64,000 nucleotides of DNA, from positions 19,501 through 83,500 of the forward strand of contig NZ_JAJOMC010000015.1 in assembly GCF_021129155.1 (NCBI RefSeq), in the 5' to 3' direction. The notes under the pieces were generated by a model. It was not told the DNA's origin and did not search any database. It saw only the letters and a program-made list of their open reading frames with translations. Source of the stretch: Arthrobacter sp. AK04 (lineage in GTDB: Bacteria; Actinomycetota; Actinomycetes; Actinomycetales; Micrococcaceae). Positions 16,912 to 26,134 of the stretch are shown one piece after another. The stretch's first letter is position 1. Every line of letters begins with the position of its first letter. The position numbers and the translations under genes are program-made.

Positions 16912-18012
16912 ATGACGAACTCCCCACAGCGGCCCCGGGCGGGAATCATCGGCACGGGCGGCATCGCCCACGCGCACGCAGAAGCCCTGAAGCTGGCGGG
17001 CGCCGAGCTCGTAGTGGCGGTGGATATCGACCCCGACAGGGCAACGGAATTTGCCCAAAAGGTGGGTGTTGCCCACACCGCCCCTACCCTGGCAGCGGCA
17101 GCGGAAGCCGGACTGGACCTTGTTGCCGTCTGCACCCCGCCGTCGTCGCACGCCCCGTTGGCACTGGAAGCCCTGGCACTGGGCATGGACGTGGTCCTGG
17201 AGAAGCCCCCCGCACTGTCGCTCCGGCAGTTCCGGGAGCTGCAGGAAGCGGAACGCGCCACCGGCAAACGGGTGAGCTGCATCTTCCAGCACCGCTTCGG
17301 CACGGGCGCCCGGAAGCTTGCGGACCTGCAGGAGTCCGGAGCACTGGGCAGCCCGCTCACCGGGTTCTGCAACACCCTCTGGTTCCGTGACCAGGCGTAC
17401 TTTGACGTTCCGTGGCGCGGCCAGTGGGACGTTGAGGGCGGCGGTCCCACCATGGGGCACGGCATCCACCAGTTCGACCTCCTCCTCCACCTCTGGGGGC
17501 CGTGGCAGGAAGTGACGGCTTTCGCCGGAAGGCTTGCCCGCCGGACCGAGACGGAGGACGTCTCCACTGCCATCGTGCGGTTCGAGTCAGGCGCCCTCAG
17601 CACCGTCATCAACTCCGTGATCTCGCCCCGGGAAACCTCCCAGCTGCGGTTCGACTATGAGCATGCCACCGTGGAACTGGAGCACCTTTACGGCTACGAC
17701 GATTCGAACTGGCGCTTCACCCCGGCACCCGGCCAGGAGCACCTTGCCGCGATGTGGGCGGATGGCCAGGCCGGCACAGCCAGCGGCCATCCCGCACAAT
17801 ATGCCCGGATCATCGAGGCCGTCCGCGCCGGGACCGTTCCGCCGGTCACGCTTGCCGACGCCTACCCCACCATGGAGCTCGCCGCCGCCCTCTACGCCTC
17901 CGCCATCACCGGCAAGACCGTCCGCCGGGGTGAAATCACTGAAGGAAACCCGTTCTTTGACCGCGCCGATGGCCGGCTGGAACCCTGGAAACTGGAAAAG
18001 AGCCACGCATGA
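16912..18012 (+). CDS. Gfo/Idh/MocA-family NAD(P)-dependent dehydrogenase
   Basis: A 366-residue oxidoreductase. A Rossmann fold opens the protein (RAGIIGTGGIAHAHAEAL, about residues 8-25), with VAVCTPPSSHAPLALEALALG and the catalytic-lysine motif LEKPPALS (about 98-105) following; the C-terminal half is the substrate-binding alpha/beta domain. Members oxidise or reduce sugars, inositols or their acids. GAGGAG precedes the ATG at 16912. It is the first of four genes joined by 4-bp overlaps, ending with a LacI regulator, so it should act in catabolism of a sugar-like compound that also acts as inducer. Confidence 0.9.
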   Translation: MTNSPQRPRAGIIGTGGIAHAHAEALKLAGAELVVAVDIDPDRATEFAQKVGVAHTAPTLAAAAEAGLDLVAVCTPPSSHAPLALEALALGMDVVLEKPPALSLRQFRELQEAERATGKRVSCIFQHRFGTGARKLADLQESGALGSPLTGFCNTLWFRDQAYFDVPWRGQWDVEGGGPTMGHGIHQFDLLLHLWGPWQEVTAFAGRLARRTETEDVSTAIVRFESGALSTVINSVISPRETSQLRFDYEHATVELEHLYGYDDSNWRFTPAPGQEHLAAMWADGQAGTASGHPAQYARIIEAVRAGTVPPVTLADAYPTMELAAALYASAITGKTVRRGEITEGNPFFDRADGRLEPWKLEKSHA

Positions 18013-18971
18013 GCACCGCCGCCGGAACAACCGCCCAAGCCCCCGCACGCCAGCTTGGCTGGACGGACGATGGCGCCGCCGTCGAAATCTTGCTGGACGG
18101 CGTGTCCGTCCTTACCTACACGTACGCCGCAGACGATCCCCAGGCCGAATCGCCACGGCCGTACTTCCATCCGGTCCGCACCCCGGGAGGTGACCTGGTG
18201 AGCGCCTACCGCCCGCACGACCATGTGTGGCACAAAGGCATCGCCTGGTCCCTGCCGCACCTTGGCCCGGACAACTTCTGGGGCGGCCCCAGCTACCGGC
18301 GCGGCAAGGACTACCAACGGCTGCCCAACAACGGCGCCATGCAGCACCGGGAAACCACCAAGGCAGCGGACGACGACGGCACGTTCAGTTTCGCGCACAG
18401 GCTGCAGTGGATCACCCAGCAGGGATCGCTCGTGGTGGAGGAGGAGAGGTCCTTCCGGGTAGTGCCGGGGACGGACGCCAGCTACACGCTGGTGTTCGAC
18501 ACCGCCATGACCAACGTTTCCGGAGACGACATCCACATCGGCTCCCCCACCACGAAGGGCCGTGAGAACGCAGGATACGGCGGGCTGTTCTGGCGCGGCC
18601 CCCGGTCTTTTGCGGGCGGAACCATCATGGGACCCGGTGGCGCCACCGGCGAGGAGCTCCGCGGCCAGCGGGCCCCCTGGCTTTCCTTCGTGGGGCAGCA
18701 TGATGGGACGTGCCGCTTCTCAACGCTGGTGATGGTTGATGATCCCGGCAGCGCGCATCCGGAGCCGGAGTGGTTCGCGCGGTCCGAACCGTTTGCCTGC
18801 ATGGGCCCCGCCCCGTTCTTCAGCAAGGAAGTCCTGTTCCAGGCAGGAACCACTCTCCGTTTCCGGTACGGCGTTGTGGTTGCGGACGGCCCGTCGGACC
18901 AGAGCCGGGCCGAAGCCCTGGCAACGGCCGCCCGCGGCGTCCTTGCGCCGGCGTCCCCGGCCGGGAAATGA
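18009..18971 (+). CDS. PmoA-like (DUF6807) protein
   Basis: A 320-residue protein of the DUF6807 family, often labelled PmoA after a misleading link to methane oxygenase. Recognisable parts are PYFHPVRTPGGDLVSAYRP, DHVWHKGIAWSLPHLGPDNFWGG and GRENAGYGGLFWRGP; the clustered His, Asp and Trp residues suggest a beta-sandwich ligand site. There is no signal peptide. The family is common next to Gfo/Idh/MocA dehydrogenases in sugar operons, as here, where it overlaps the dehydrogenase by ATGA. The reaction is not known; a role in handling a glycoside or sugar derivative is inferred. Confidence 0.8.
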   Translation: MSTAAGTTAQAPARQLGWTDDGAAVEILLDGVSVLTYTYAADDPQAESPRPYFHPVRTPGGDLVSAYRPHDHVWHKGIAWSLPHLGPDNFWGGPSYRRGKDYQRLPNNGAMQHRETTKAADDDGTFSFAHRLQWITQQGSLVVEEERSFRVVPGTDASYTLVFDTAMTNVSGDDIHIGSPTTKGRENAGYGGLFWRGPRSFAGGTIMGPGGATGEELRGQRAPWLSFVGQHDGTCRFSTLVMVDDPGSAHPEPEWFARSEPFACMGPAPFFSKEVLFQAGTTLRFRYGVVVADGPSDQSRAEALATAARGVLAPASPAGK

Positions 18972-19720
18972 ACGGCCAGCCGGTGAGCAGCCTGCTCCCT
19001 CCCGTTCCGGGCTTTCCCGGCGGCACCGCAGTGACCGGGCTGCGGGTGTATGACTGGGAGTCCGGCGACGGGCTGTGCGGCGGCTCGCCACACCTCCACA
19101 CCGTCTCATCCGAGGCGTATGTAGTCACGGCCGGCACCGGGGAGGTGCACACCATCTCGATGGCAGGTGTCCAGGTGCACGGCCTGGCAGCCGGATCGCT
19201 GGTGTGGTTCAGCCCCGGTACCGTCCACCGCCTGGTGAACACGGGCGGGCTTAGCCTCAACGTGATCATGTCCAACGCGGGCCTGCCGGAGGCCGGAGAC
19301 GCCGTACTGACCTTTCCGCACCGCATCCTCCAGGAACCGGAACTCTACGCCGAGCATGCCGTCCTGCCCCGGGAAGCAGCGGAAAGCGAAGTTGCGGCGG
19401 CAGCGCGGAGGCGGCGCGACCTCGCCCTGGAAGGATACGCCGAACTGCATGCATCCGTGCTGCGGGAAGGCACTCCGGCGCTCCAGGAGTTCCACCGCGC
19501 GGCGGCCCGGCTGGTCCGCCCGCGCGTCGGGCAGTGGAAGGAACTCTGGGCAGCCAACGTCCAGAAGCAGGTGACGGCAACGGAGCAAGCACTCCGTGAA
19601 CTCGCGCAGGGCTCTGCAGCTTCCCTGGCGGGCGCAGCAGTAGCCAGTGCCGAACAGCGCGCGGGTGAGGGGTTCGGCATGTGCGGACGCCTCACCACCT
19701 GGGAGGATTCCAGGCTGTGA
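18968..19720 (+). CDS. cupin-domain protein of a sugar operon
   Basis: A 250-residue protein. The first 110 residues are a cupin barrel with metal-binding motif 1 SPHLHTVSSEAYVVTAGTG (two His and a Glu) and motif 2 VWFSPGTVHRLVN. The rest is a helical, charged domain with no family I recognise (LEGYAELHASVLREGTPALQEFHRAA). Cupins in such operons are often isomerases, epimerases or sensors. It is coupled by ATGA to the PmoA-like gene and by GTGA to the LacI gene. Confidence 0.75.
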   Translation: MNGQPVSSLLPPVPGFPGGTAVTGLRVYDWESGDGLCGGSPHLHTVSSEAYVVTAGTGEVHTISMAGVQVHGLAAGSLVWFSPGTVHRLVNTGGLSLNVIMSNAGLPEAGDAVLTFPHRILQEPELYAEHAVLPREAAESEVAAAARRRRDLALEGYAELHASVLREGTPALQEFHRAAARLVRPRVGQWKELWAANVQKQVTATEQALRELAQGSAASLAGAAVASAEQRAGEGFGMCGRLTTWEDSRL

Positions 19721-20763
19721 CGCAAACCCCCGCCGATGCCCCGCAGCCTGCCCGTGCAGCCACAATCTACGAGGTGGCGCGGCTGGCCGGAGTCTCCCAC
19801 CAGACCGTCTCCCGGTACATGGCTGACCGGTCCAGGCTGAAGGCCACCACCTCCGAGAAGGTGGAACGGGCCATGGCGGAGCTGAACTACTCGCCCAACC
19901 TCACCGCCCGCTCGCTGCGGACCAAGGCTGCCTACCGGCTCCTGGCCCTGGTCCCCGGATCCTCGCCGTACTTTCCGTCCCGGATGCTCAACGGTGCGGC
20001 CGCAACAGCCCAGGAGGCCGGCTACCACCTGGACGTCGTGGCCCTGGAGGGTGCCGGCCCGGAGCGGACGGAGCGGCTGCGCCGGATCCTGGACGGCGGG
20101 CCCTTCGCGGGGGCACTGTCCTTCGTCCCCATTTCCGGGACGGACCTCCTGCAGGCGCAGGAACGGATTCCCGTGGTGGTGGCGGGGGAGTATGACGACA
20201 AGATGCGCGGCCAGGGCCGTATTTCGGATGGCTCCGCGGCGCAGGCGATCGTGGCGCACCTCGCTTCCCTCGGCCACCGGCGGATTGCCCACATTGCCGG
20301 GCCCCAGGAATGGCCCGCAGCCCGCAACCGCCTGGGCGTTTATCGCAAAGCCGTCCACGACGCCGGAATTGAGGACGGCGGGGTGGCCGAGGCCGAGTGG
20401 AGTGCAGCCTCCGGATACGTCGCCGCACAGGCCCTCCTGGCCGACCCCTCCTTCACCGCCATCTTTGCCGCGAACGACCAGCTGGCCATCGGCGCCATCC
20501 GGGCGCTCCACGACCAAGGACTCCGTGTTCCCTCCGATATCAGCGTGGTTGGCTGGGACGACCATCCGGAATCGGCGTTCCTTGTCCCGTCCCTGACCAC
20601 CGTCCACATGGACCTGGAGGCGCAGGGCAGCAGCGCCATGGAGCAGCTGCTCGCAGCGCTGAACCCGGGCAGCATGCCCGTTCCGGAGCCCGGTCCCACC
20701 GGCATGCGGCTGGTCCTGCGGGAATCCTCGGGACCCGCACCCAACCACGGCCAGGCAGACTAG
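19717..20763 (+). CDS. LacI-family transcriptional regulator
   Basis: A 348-residue repressor. The helix-turn-helix is at residues 16-35 (TIYEVARLAGVSHQTVSRYM), followed by the hinge helix (NLTARSLRTK) and a periplasmic-binding-protein-like sensor domain (AIFAANDQLAIGAIRALHDQG, ISVVGWDDHPES). GTG at 19717 overlaps the cupin stop as GTGA and has GGAGG 10 nt upstream. Being encoded in the operon that carries a LacI-type double operator, it most likely represses its own operon until a pathway sugar binds. The inducer is unknown. Confidence 0.93.
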   Translation: MTQTPADAPQPARAATIYEVARLAGVSHQTVSRYMADRSRLKATTSEKVERAMAELNYSPNLTARSLRTKAAYRLLALVPGSSPYFPSRMLNGAAATAQEAGYHLDVVALEGAGPERTERLRRILDGGPFAGALSFVPISGTDLLQAQERIPVVVAGEYDDKMRGQGRISDGSAAQAIVAHLASLGHRRIAHIAGPQEWPAARNRLGVYRKAVHDAGIEDGGVAEAEWSAASGYVAAQALLADPSFTAIFAANDQLAIGAIRALHDQGLRVPSDISVVGWDDHPESAFLVPSLTTVHMDLEAQGSSAMEQLLAALNPGSMPVPEPGPTGMRLVLRESSGPAPNHGQAD

Positions 20764-20772
20764 TCTGGAACT

Positions 20773-21255
20773 ATGAACGTGGACGAAACCAACCTTCCCG
20801 GTCTGGGCCGGCGCAAGGATTTCATGACCGCCTCAGGCCGCCGGATCGGCGTGGTGGAGCGGCGCGAGGGCCAGACCGAACTCATTGTCTCGGCCTGGGA
20901 TGATCCGGACACCTGCCAGGCATCCATACCCCTCACCACCGAGGAAGCAGCCACCCTTGGCAATCTCCTTGGCGGGCAGCACCTGGCCATGAAACTTACA
21001 GAGGAACACAAGGACGTTCCGGGAATCGTCACCCGGCAGTTCTCCATCGCTCCGGACTCCCCCTTCCAGAACCAGCCCATGGGCAAGGCGTGCATCCGTA
21101 CCCGGTGCGGCGTCTCCATCGTGGCGATCATGCGCGAAGGCGAGGTGCTCCCGTCGCCGGGACCCGACGTCGTGCTTCACTCCGGCGACCTGCTGGTGGC
21201 AGTGGGTACCCAGGAAGGCCTCGACGCGGCGGCCGATATCCTGCGTCGCGGATAA
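20773..21255 (+). CDS. K+/H+ antiporter regulatory subunit (KhtT-like, TrkA-C domain)
   Basis: A 160-residue cytoplasmic protein. The N-terminal half is a small alpha/beta domain (FMTASGRRIGVVERREGQTE); the C-terminal half is a TrkA-C/RCK_C domain (MGKACIRTRCGVSIVAIMREGEVLPSPGPD, LHSGDLLVAVGTQEGLDAAADIL). This layout matches KhtT, which gates the KhtU antiporter in response to nucleotides. The antiporter gene starts 6 bp after its stop. The ATG at 20773 has no ribosome binding site, but TAGTCT ends 6 nt upstream, so the mRNA is probably leaderless. Confidence 0.85.
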   Translation: MNVDETNLPGLGRRKDFMTASGRRIGVVERREGQTELIVSAWDDPDTCQASIPLTTEEAATLGNLLGGQHLAMKLTEEHKDVPGIVTRQFSIAPDSPFQNQPMGKACIRTRCGVSIVAIMREGEVLPSPGPDVVLHSGDLLVAVGTQEGLDAAADILRRG

Positions 21256-21261
21256 GACGGC

Positions 21262-22440
21262 ATGGACCCGCTGGCCCTGACCCTCATTGAACTGGGGGCC
21301 GTTGTGTTCTGCCTTGGCCTGCTGGCCAGGCTGGCCGGACGGGTCGGAATGTCACCCATCCCGCTCTACCTCCTGGGCGGACTCGCTTTCGGTGCCGGCG
21401 GCATCGTAAAGCTCGACGGCATGAAGGAATTTGCACACGTCTCCGGTGAAATCGGGGTCATCCTGCTGCTGCTTATGCTCGGACTGGAATATACGGCGAC
21501 GGAGCTGTTCACCGGCCTGCGCAGGTCCTGGCAGGGTGGCGTGCTGGATCTGGTCCTGAACTTCCTGCCCGGGGCCGCACTTGCCTACCTGCTGGGCTGG
21601 GGCGGGGTGGGAGCCATGGTTCTGGGCGGCGTCACGTACATTTCCTCATCGGGAATCGCGGCCAAGGTCATCACCGACCTGGGCCGGATAGGCAACCGTG
21701 AAACACCTGTGGTGCTGTCCATCCTGGTCTTCGAGGACCTTGCCATGGCCGTCTATCTCCCCGTTTTAACAACCATCCTGGCCGGCGTCAGTTTCCTCGG
21801 CGGCCTCACCAGTGTGGGCATCGCCCTGGCAGTGGTGAGTGTGGTGCTGATGGTGGCCCTGCGGCACGGCCATCACGTGTCCAAGGCCGTTCACAGCGAG
21901 AACTCGGAGGTGTTCCTCCTGAACGTGCTGGGTGCCGCGCTGCTGGTGGCCGGGATAGCCTCCGCCATGCAGGTTTCCGCCGCGGTGGGAGCATTCCTGC
22001 TCGGCATCGCAATTTCGGGAGCCACGGCCCACAACGCGACCCGCATCCTGGAGCCGCTGCGGGACCTGTTTGCCGCCATCTTCTTTGTGGCGTTTGGGCT
22101 CAACACAGACCCCACATCCATCCCGCCGGTCCTGGGCTGGGCCCTGGTGCTGGCCGTCATCACGGCCGCCACCAAAATGGCCACCGGCATTTGGGCGGCC
22201 AAGCGCGCAGGGATTGCCCGGCCAGGCCGCCTGCGCGCCGGAGCCACGCTGATCGCGCGCGGGGAATTCTCCATCGTCATTGCGGGACTGGCCGTCGCTT
22301 CCGGGGCGGTCCCCGGCGAACTGGCCGCCCTTGCCACCGCCTATGTGCTGCTGATGGCCGTCATGGGTCCGCTCGCGGCCCGGTTCGTGGGGCCGGTAAA
22401 GGCTGTTCAGCCGCCGGCAGGAGTGGCCGCCAAAGCCTGA
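21262..22440 (+). CDS. CPA2-family cation:proton antiporter (KhtU-like)
   Basis: A 392-residue protein with about 12 membrane helices and CPA2 landmarks: MSPIPLYLLGGLAFG in the second helix, GVILLLLMLGLEYTATELF, SSSGIAAKVITDLG and the charged helix segment VLSILVFEDLAMAVYLP, which holds the acidic pair of the ion site. It lacks the long C-terminal RCK domain of some relatives; the separate KhtT-like protein directly upstream supplies that function. It probably expels K+ (or Na+) for H+. No symbol is assigned because the ion is inferred. Confidence 0.88.
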   Translation: MDPLALTLIELGAVVFCLGLLARLAGRVGMSPIPLYLLGGLAFGAGGIVKLDGMKEFAHVSGEIGVILLLLMLGLEYTATELFTGLRRSWQGGVLDLVLNFLPGAALAYLLGWGGVGAMVLGGVTYISSSGIAAKVITDLGRIGNRETPVVLSILVFEDLAMAVYLPVLTTILAGVSFLGGLTSVGIALAVVSVVLMVALRHGHHVSKAVHSENSEVFLLNVLGAALLVAGIASAMQVSAAVGAFLLGIAISGATAHNATRILEPLRDLFAAIFFVAFGLNTDPTSIPPVLGWALVLAVITAATKMATGIWAAKRAGIARPGRLRAGATLIARGEFSIVIAGLAVASGAVPGELAALATAYVLLMAVMGPLAARFVGPVKAVQPPAGVAAKA

Positions 22441-22483
22441 AGTTACCCCTGTGTGAGCCCAAGGGCGGGCGCTGCACTGCCTG

Positions 22484-23059
22484 TTACATCTCCGTGCGGT
22501 GGAAGTTCAGGTGGCTGCGGCTGGCGGTGGGGCCGCGCTGGCCCTGGTAGCGGTTGCCGTATTCGCCCGAGCCGTAGGGGTGTTCCGCAGCGGACGTCAG
22601 CCGGAAGAAGCACAGCTGGCCGATCTTCATGCCCGGCCACAGCTTGATGGGCAGGGTGGCCATGTTGGACAGTTCCAGCGTTACGTGGCCTGAGAAGCCG
22701 GGGTCGATAAAGCCGGCGGTGGAGTGGGTCAGGAGGCCCAGCCGGCCCAGGGAAGACTTGCCTTCCAGTCGGGCAGCGATATCGTCCGGCAGCGTGACGG
22801 TCTCGTACGTGGACCCCAGGACGAACTCGCCCGGGTGCAGGATGAACGGCTCGTTCGGCTCCACTTCCACAAGGCGCGTGAGCTCCGGCTGTTCCTCGGC
22901 CGGGTCGATGTGGGCGTACTTGTGGTTATCAAACAGGCGGAAGAATTTGTCGATCCGGACATCCACGGATGATGGCTGGACCATCGCCGGATCGTACGGC
23001 TCGAGCACGATCCGCTGGGAGTCTATTTCGGCACGTATGTCGCGGTCAGAGATCAGCAC
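22484..23059 (-). CDS. dcd: dCTP deaminase
   Basis: A 191-residue enzyme of nucleotide metabolism with the trimeric dUTPase-like fold. Diagnostic motifs are [30 protein letters not shown] and [21 protein letters not shown]; the Glu of the last motif is the catalytic base in the family. Actinobacterial relatives such as the M. tuberculosis enzyme turn dCTP straight into dUMP, so this may be bifunctional. It starts with GTG at 23059; TAATTT ends 6 nt upstream and suggests a leaderless transcript. Confidence 0.95.
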   Translation of the reverse strand: MLISDRDIRAEIDSQRIVLEPYDPAMVQPSSVDVRIDKFFRLFDNHKYAHIDPAEEQPELTRLVEVEPNEPFILHPGEFVLGSTYETVTLPDDIAARLEGKSSLGRLGLLTHSTAGFIDPGFSGHVTLELSNMATLPIKLWPGMKIGQLCFFRLTSAAEHPYGSGEYGNRYQGQRGPTASRSHLNFHRTEM

Positions 23060-23205
23060 CGTCCCAAATTACCGTATGGCCACTGCTGAGCAGTTATCCA
23101 CAGCAACATTTTTTCGTTGTTGCAGAGCGCTCGTGGGGCTACTGTTACAGCAGTGATTCAGGCGCCGGATGGTCTCCCGGATGGCCCAACAGAGCTGGGG
23201 ATGTT

Positions 23206-24990
23206 GTGAATAGATTGGCCGCGCCCTCTTTTATCGGGGCGCTCTTGGCTTTAGCGCTGCTTTCCTCATCGGCAGGCACGCCGCCGGCGCCGGCCGCATG
23301 GCCGCCAGTGGGCGCAACGGGGCCCAGCAGCGTCAGCCTGGGCGCTCCGGCCGTATCCGATGGCGCCGGGTCCCCCTCCGGCGCGGGCTCCGGCGGATCC
23401 CTGCTCGCCCCCGCGGTTGAACCGGACATCCGGCCGGCCTCACCCACGGAACCCCTGGCGACAACCCCGCTGCCGGAACCTGAGGTGCCGGAACCTGTGG
23501 TGCCGGAACTTGTGGCGACTGAACCTGTGGCGCCCGCGCCCGCAACCAGCCCGTCTGCCGGCACCCTTGAGGATTCGGTGGAGCCCGCGGCTCCGGCACC
23601 CGTTCCGCCCTCCGAAGAACCTGCCCCGGACGTTCCGTCCATTCCTCCCCTCTGGGCGCCGGACGCGGAACTTTCGTCACCTTCGGCGTCCCGCCTGGCC
23701 GCCCCGGAATCCCTGGCTGCTCCGGCACCGGAAGCCCTCATTCCGGACAGCAACGCAGCCGCCATCCTCACGGTGTTCAACCGGATCAACGAGTACCGGG
23801 CGTCCAAGGGCCTGAATCCCTTGAAGTACCACGCAACGGTGGCAGCACTGGCACAGGAATGGTCGGACAGTATCGCCTCCCGTGAGGTCATCGAGCACCG
23901 CGCCAGTTTCTGGACCGATCAGCGCGCCCTTAGTCCCAACAACGGCGCCGGTGAGGTCATCGCCATCCGGACGGACCGGGACGCGGCGCTGCTGGTGGAA
24001 TGGTGGAAAGGTTCCCCCGGCCACAACGCCATGCTGCTCGATCCGCGCTTCAACGTCATGGGGGCCGGGATCAGCTACACGGACCGCACGTACAAGATCT
24101 GGGGCGTGGTGAACTTCTTCGGCTACACCGCCCTTCCCGCCGGCACTACCGATTCCCCCGGCGGAACCGGATCGGGCACGCCTTTCCCGGCGCCGCCGCC
24201 CACCATGTGCGATGCCCCGGTACGGCACATGCCGCCCACGCTTGACCTCTCCGCCGCGGCCATCAAGGGGCCCGCAGACCTGGTGACCGTCGACTCTTCC
24301 GGGCAGCTCCTGGCACGCGCAGCCACGGGCGCGCGCACCTTTGCCGCTGCCAAGGTCATCGGCTCAGGTTTCGCCGGCGCCAAGGAAGTGTTCACCGCCG
24401 ACTGGGACCGGGACGGCGCCTATGACCTCCTCACGCAGTGGAGCAGCGGCACCCTGACCCTCCACCGCGGCATTGCCGCCGGCGGATTCCAGCCGCCCTC
24501 CACCCTCGGAAGCGGAGGGTGGGAAACCCTTACCCTCGCCGTGGGCGGCTGGTGTGCCAACAACAGGCTTCCCCAGATCCTTGCCCTGGACGGGGCGGGG
24601 AATCTCTATCTGTACCCCAACAAGGGCCTGGGCGATCTCTCCTCACGGACCTTCGTAGCTTCCATCGGTGCCGCCCGGAAGCTGTCCATCGTGGATTACG
24701 ACGCCGACGGGTTCCAGGATGTCCTGGCGCTCCGGACTGACGGCTCAGTCCAGCTGCACCGCGGCTGGGGCACCACCGCGCTGCGCGCCGAAACCAGGGC
24801 CACCGTGGCTACCGGCTGGGGTGACGTCACGGGCATCAGGCCGCTGCGCAACGTAACAGCCCTGAACTCCACCGGGCTGGCCCTGCGACGGGCATCCGAC
24901 GTTGTGCAGTACTGGGACCTGACCTCCGGAACCCTTGCGTCGCCGTCGAACATCCCCGGCCCGTGGGCCGGGCAACGCCTGGCCCAGTAG
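23206..24990 (+). CDS. secreted CAP-domain protein with Pro-rich stalk and FG-GAP-like repeats
   Basis: A 594-residue exported protein. Residues 1-25 form a signal peptide (LAAPSFIGALLALALLSSSAG). Residues 30-180 are a Pro/Ala/Glu-rich low-complexity stalk with PEPEVPEPVVPELVA-type repeats. A CAP/SCP domain runs from about 186 to 315 (INEYRASKGLNPLKYHATVAALAQEWS; KGSPGHNAMLLDPRFNVMGAGI). Residues 346-590 hold beta-propeller-like repeats with Asp-rich loops (DWDRDGAYDLL, DYDADGFQDVLAL) typical of FG-GAP/VCBS calcium sites. The start is GTG 23206 behind GGGGAT; the frame is open further upstream but only over promoter-like sequence. It is likely a cell-envelope or secreted protein of unknown activity. 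Confidence 0.85.
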   Translation: MNRLAAPSFIGALLALALLSSSAGTPPAPAAWPPVGATGPSSVSLGAPAVSDGAGSPSGAGSGGSLLAPAVEPDIRPASPTEPLATTPLPEPEVPEPVVPELVATEPVAPAPATSPSAGTLEDSVEPAAPAPVPPSEEPAPDVPSIPPLWAPDAELSSPSASRLAAPESLAAPAPEALIPDSNAAAILTVFNRINEYRASKGLNPLKYHATVAALAQEWSDSIASREVIEHRASFWTDQRALSPNNGAGEVIAIRTDRDAALLVEWWKGSPGHNAMLLDPRFNVMGAGISYTDRTYKIWGVVNFFGYTALPAGTTDSPGGTGSGTPFPAPPPTMCDAPVRHMPPTLDLSAAAIKGPADLVTVDSSGQLLARAATGARTFAAAKVIGSGFAGAKEVFTADWDRDGAYDLLTQWSSGTLTLHRGIAAGGFQPPSTLGSGGWETLTLAVGGWCANNRLPQILALDGAGNLYLYPNKGLGDLSSRTFVASIGAARKLSIVDYDADGFQDVLALRTDGSVQLHRGWGTTALRAETRATVATGWGDVTGIRPLRNVTALNSTGLALRRASDVVQYWDLTSGTLASPSNIPGPWAGQRLAQ

Positions 24991-25098
24991 GCGCACCGCC
25001 GCGGCGGACCCGGTACGGGGCTGTCGGGGAGACGCGGGTGGCGGGGCTGTCGCAGCGAAACCTGGCCCGGCGCGGGTGGTGGGGCAGGCGGAACGGCG

Positions 25099-25578
25099 CT
25101 ACATGGCCGGCTGGAGTTCCAAAACGTCCTTGAGCCGTTCCAGCTGCGCCACCTCGGAGCAGAGGCTGCGCTGAAGCATCCTGTTGAGGAATCCGATCCG
25201 GTTGAGGAACCTGAGCCTGTGCAGAATGCCGGCCGCCCCCTCCGCCCGGGCTTCAAGGGCAAACCTGACGCGCGTTCCCGCCGTCTCCGTACTGAGGTAG
25301 TAGCCTCCCGAACGGTGGGCAGGGCCGGAGATGGCCTGGAACTGGATTTCGGCGCCGGGCCTGGCATGGGTGATCTCGAGCTCCGCCGGGATGCTCAGCC
25401 CGGAGCGGCCGGCCACCATCTTCCGGTACACCGCTCCCTTGGATGCTGAGGCGCCCTGCAGCAGTTTGACGCTGCGCACCGAATCGCTCCACACGGGCAG
25501 GTTGGTCGCATCAAGAAGGTACAGATACACGGCCATGGCATCCCGTCGGATAAGGACCTCGTGTTCTGCGAATGCCAT
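25099..25578 (-). CDS. SRPBCC (polyketide cyclase-like) family protein
   Basis: A 159-residue protein with the START/SRPBCC layout: a first strand FAEHEVLIRRD, helices with VYLYLLDATNLPVWSDSVRSV, a run of beta strands (ELEITHARPGAEIQFQAISG) and a long C-terminal helix. Such proteins bind hydrophobic ligands. ATG at 25578 is chosen because AGGA lies 8 nt upstream; an in-frame ATG at 25614 with a weaker site would add 12 residues. It stands alone between the CAP gene and the tRNA. Confidence 0.75.
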   Translation of the reverse strand: MAFAEHEVLIRRDAMAVYLYLLDATNLPVWSDSVRSVKLLQGASASKGAVYRKMVAGRSGLSIPAELEITHARPGAEIQFQAISGPAHRSGGYYLSTETAGTRVRFALEARAEGAAGILHRLRFLNRIGFLNRMLQRSLCSEVAQLERLKDVLELQPAM

Positions 25579-25817
25579 GGGGATCTTCCTGTGGTTGACG
25601 TCAGCGTGGCTCATAGCTGCAATCCCCCCGGCCCCGCAGCTACCCGGAACAGGTTAGCCAGCGCTCGGCAGCCGCACCTAGCCACGGCAGGCGGCGTTAT
25701 TGAAGAGTTACTGGATGACGTGCCTGCAACCAGGACACGGGCCGCCCGCAGGCTGGGTGGGCAGAGCAGGCAAACTTCTGCGCTAAGCTATGTTCTGCCC
25801 CTCCACGGCGGGGCAGC

Positions 25818-25891
25818 GCGGCTGTAGCTCAATGGTAGAGCGCTAGCTTCCCAAGCTTGATACGCGGGTTCGATTCCCGTCAGCCGCTCCA
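25818..25891 (+). tRNA. tRNA-Gly (anticodon CCC)
   Basis: The cloverleaf is complete: acceptor GCGGCTG with CAGCCGC, D arm GCTC-AATGGTA-GAGC, anticodon arm with loop TTCCCAA and anticodon CCC at 25850-25852, T arm CGGGTTCGATTCCCG, discriminator T and an encoded CCA at 25889-25891. The anticodon stem has one T-T mismatch. It reads GGG glycine codons. TAAGCT at 25784-25789 may be its -10 box. Confidence 0.95.
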
Positions 25892-25993
25892 CGCTCGCAG
25901 CGGGACAGAAGACAAACCACCCCGGGACCATTAGGTACCGGCGTGTATCGTCAGAAGTCAGGAACCTCTTCGGTTCCGCTACAGGAGCAATTC

Positions 25994-26134
25994 ATGGCTG
26001 ACAAGTCCCCGCGTCAAACAGCATCCAAAAAATCCGGCAAGTCCATCAAGGAAAAGCGGGCCGACAAAAAAGCCGCTTCCGCCCCGGCCAGCTCCCTGGA
26101 CGTGACGTCCGGCAAGGCCGCCAAAAAGAAGTGA
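25994..26134 (+). CDS. 46-residue lysine-rich protein
   Basis: A tiny, very basic protein of 46 residues (MADKSPRQTASKKSGKSIKEKRADKK, then a short Ala/Ser stretch and KAAKKK at the end); about a third of the residues are Lys or Arg. It has no membrane segment or signal. ACAGGAGC precedes the ATG at 25994. Its stop overlaps the GTG start of the ornithine-derivative synthase as GTGA, and that gene has no ribosome binding site of its own, so translation of this protein probably drives the next one. Composition suggests nucleic-acid binding, but that is a guess. Confidence 0.7.
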   Translation: MADKSPRQTASKKSGKSIKEKRADKKAASAPASSLDVTSGKAAKKK

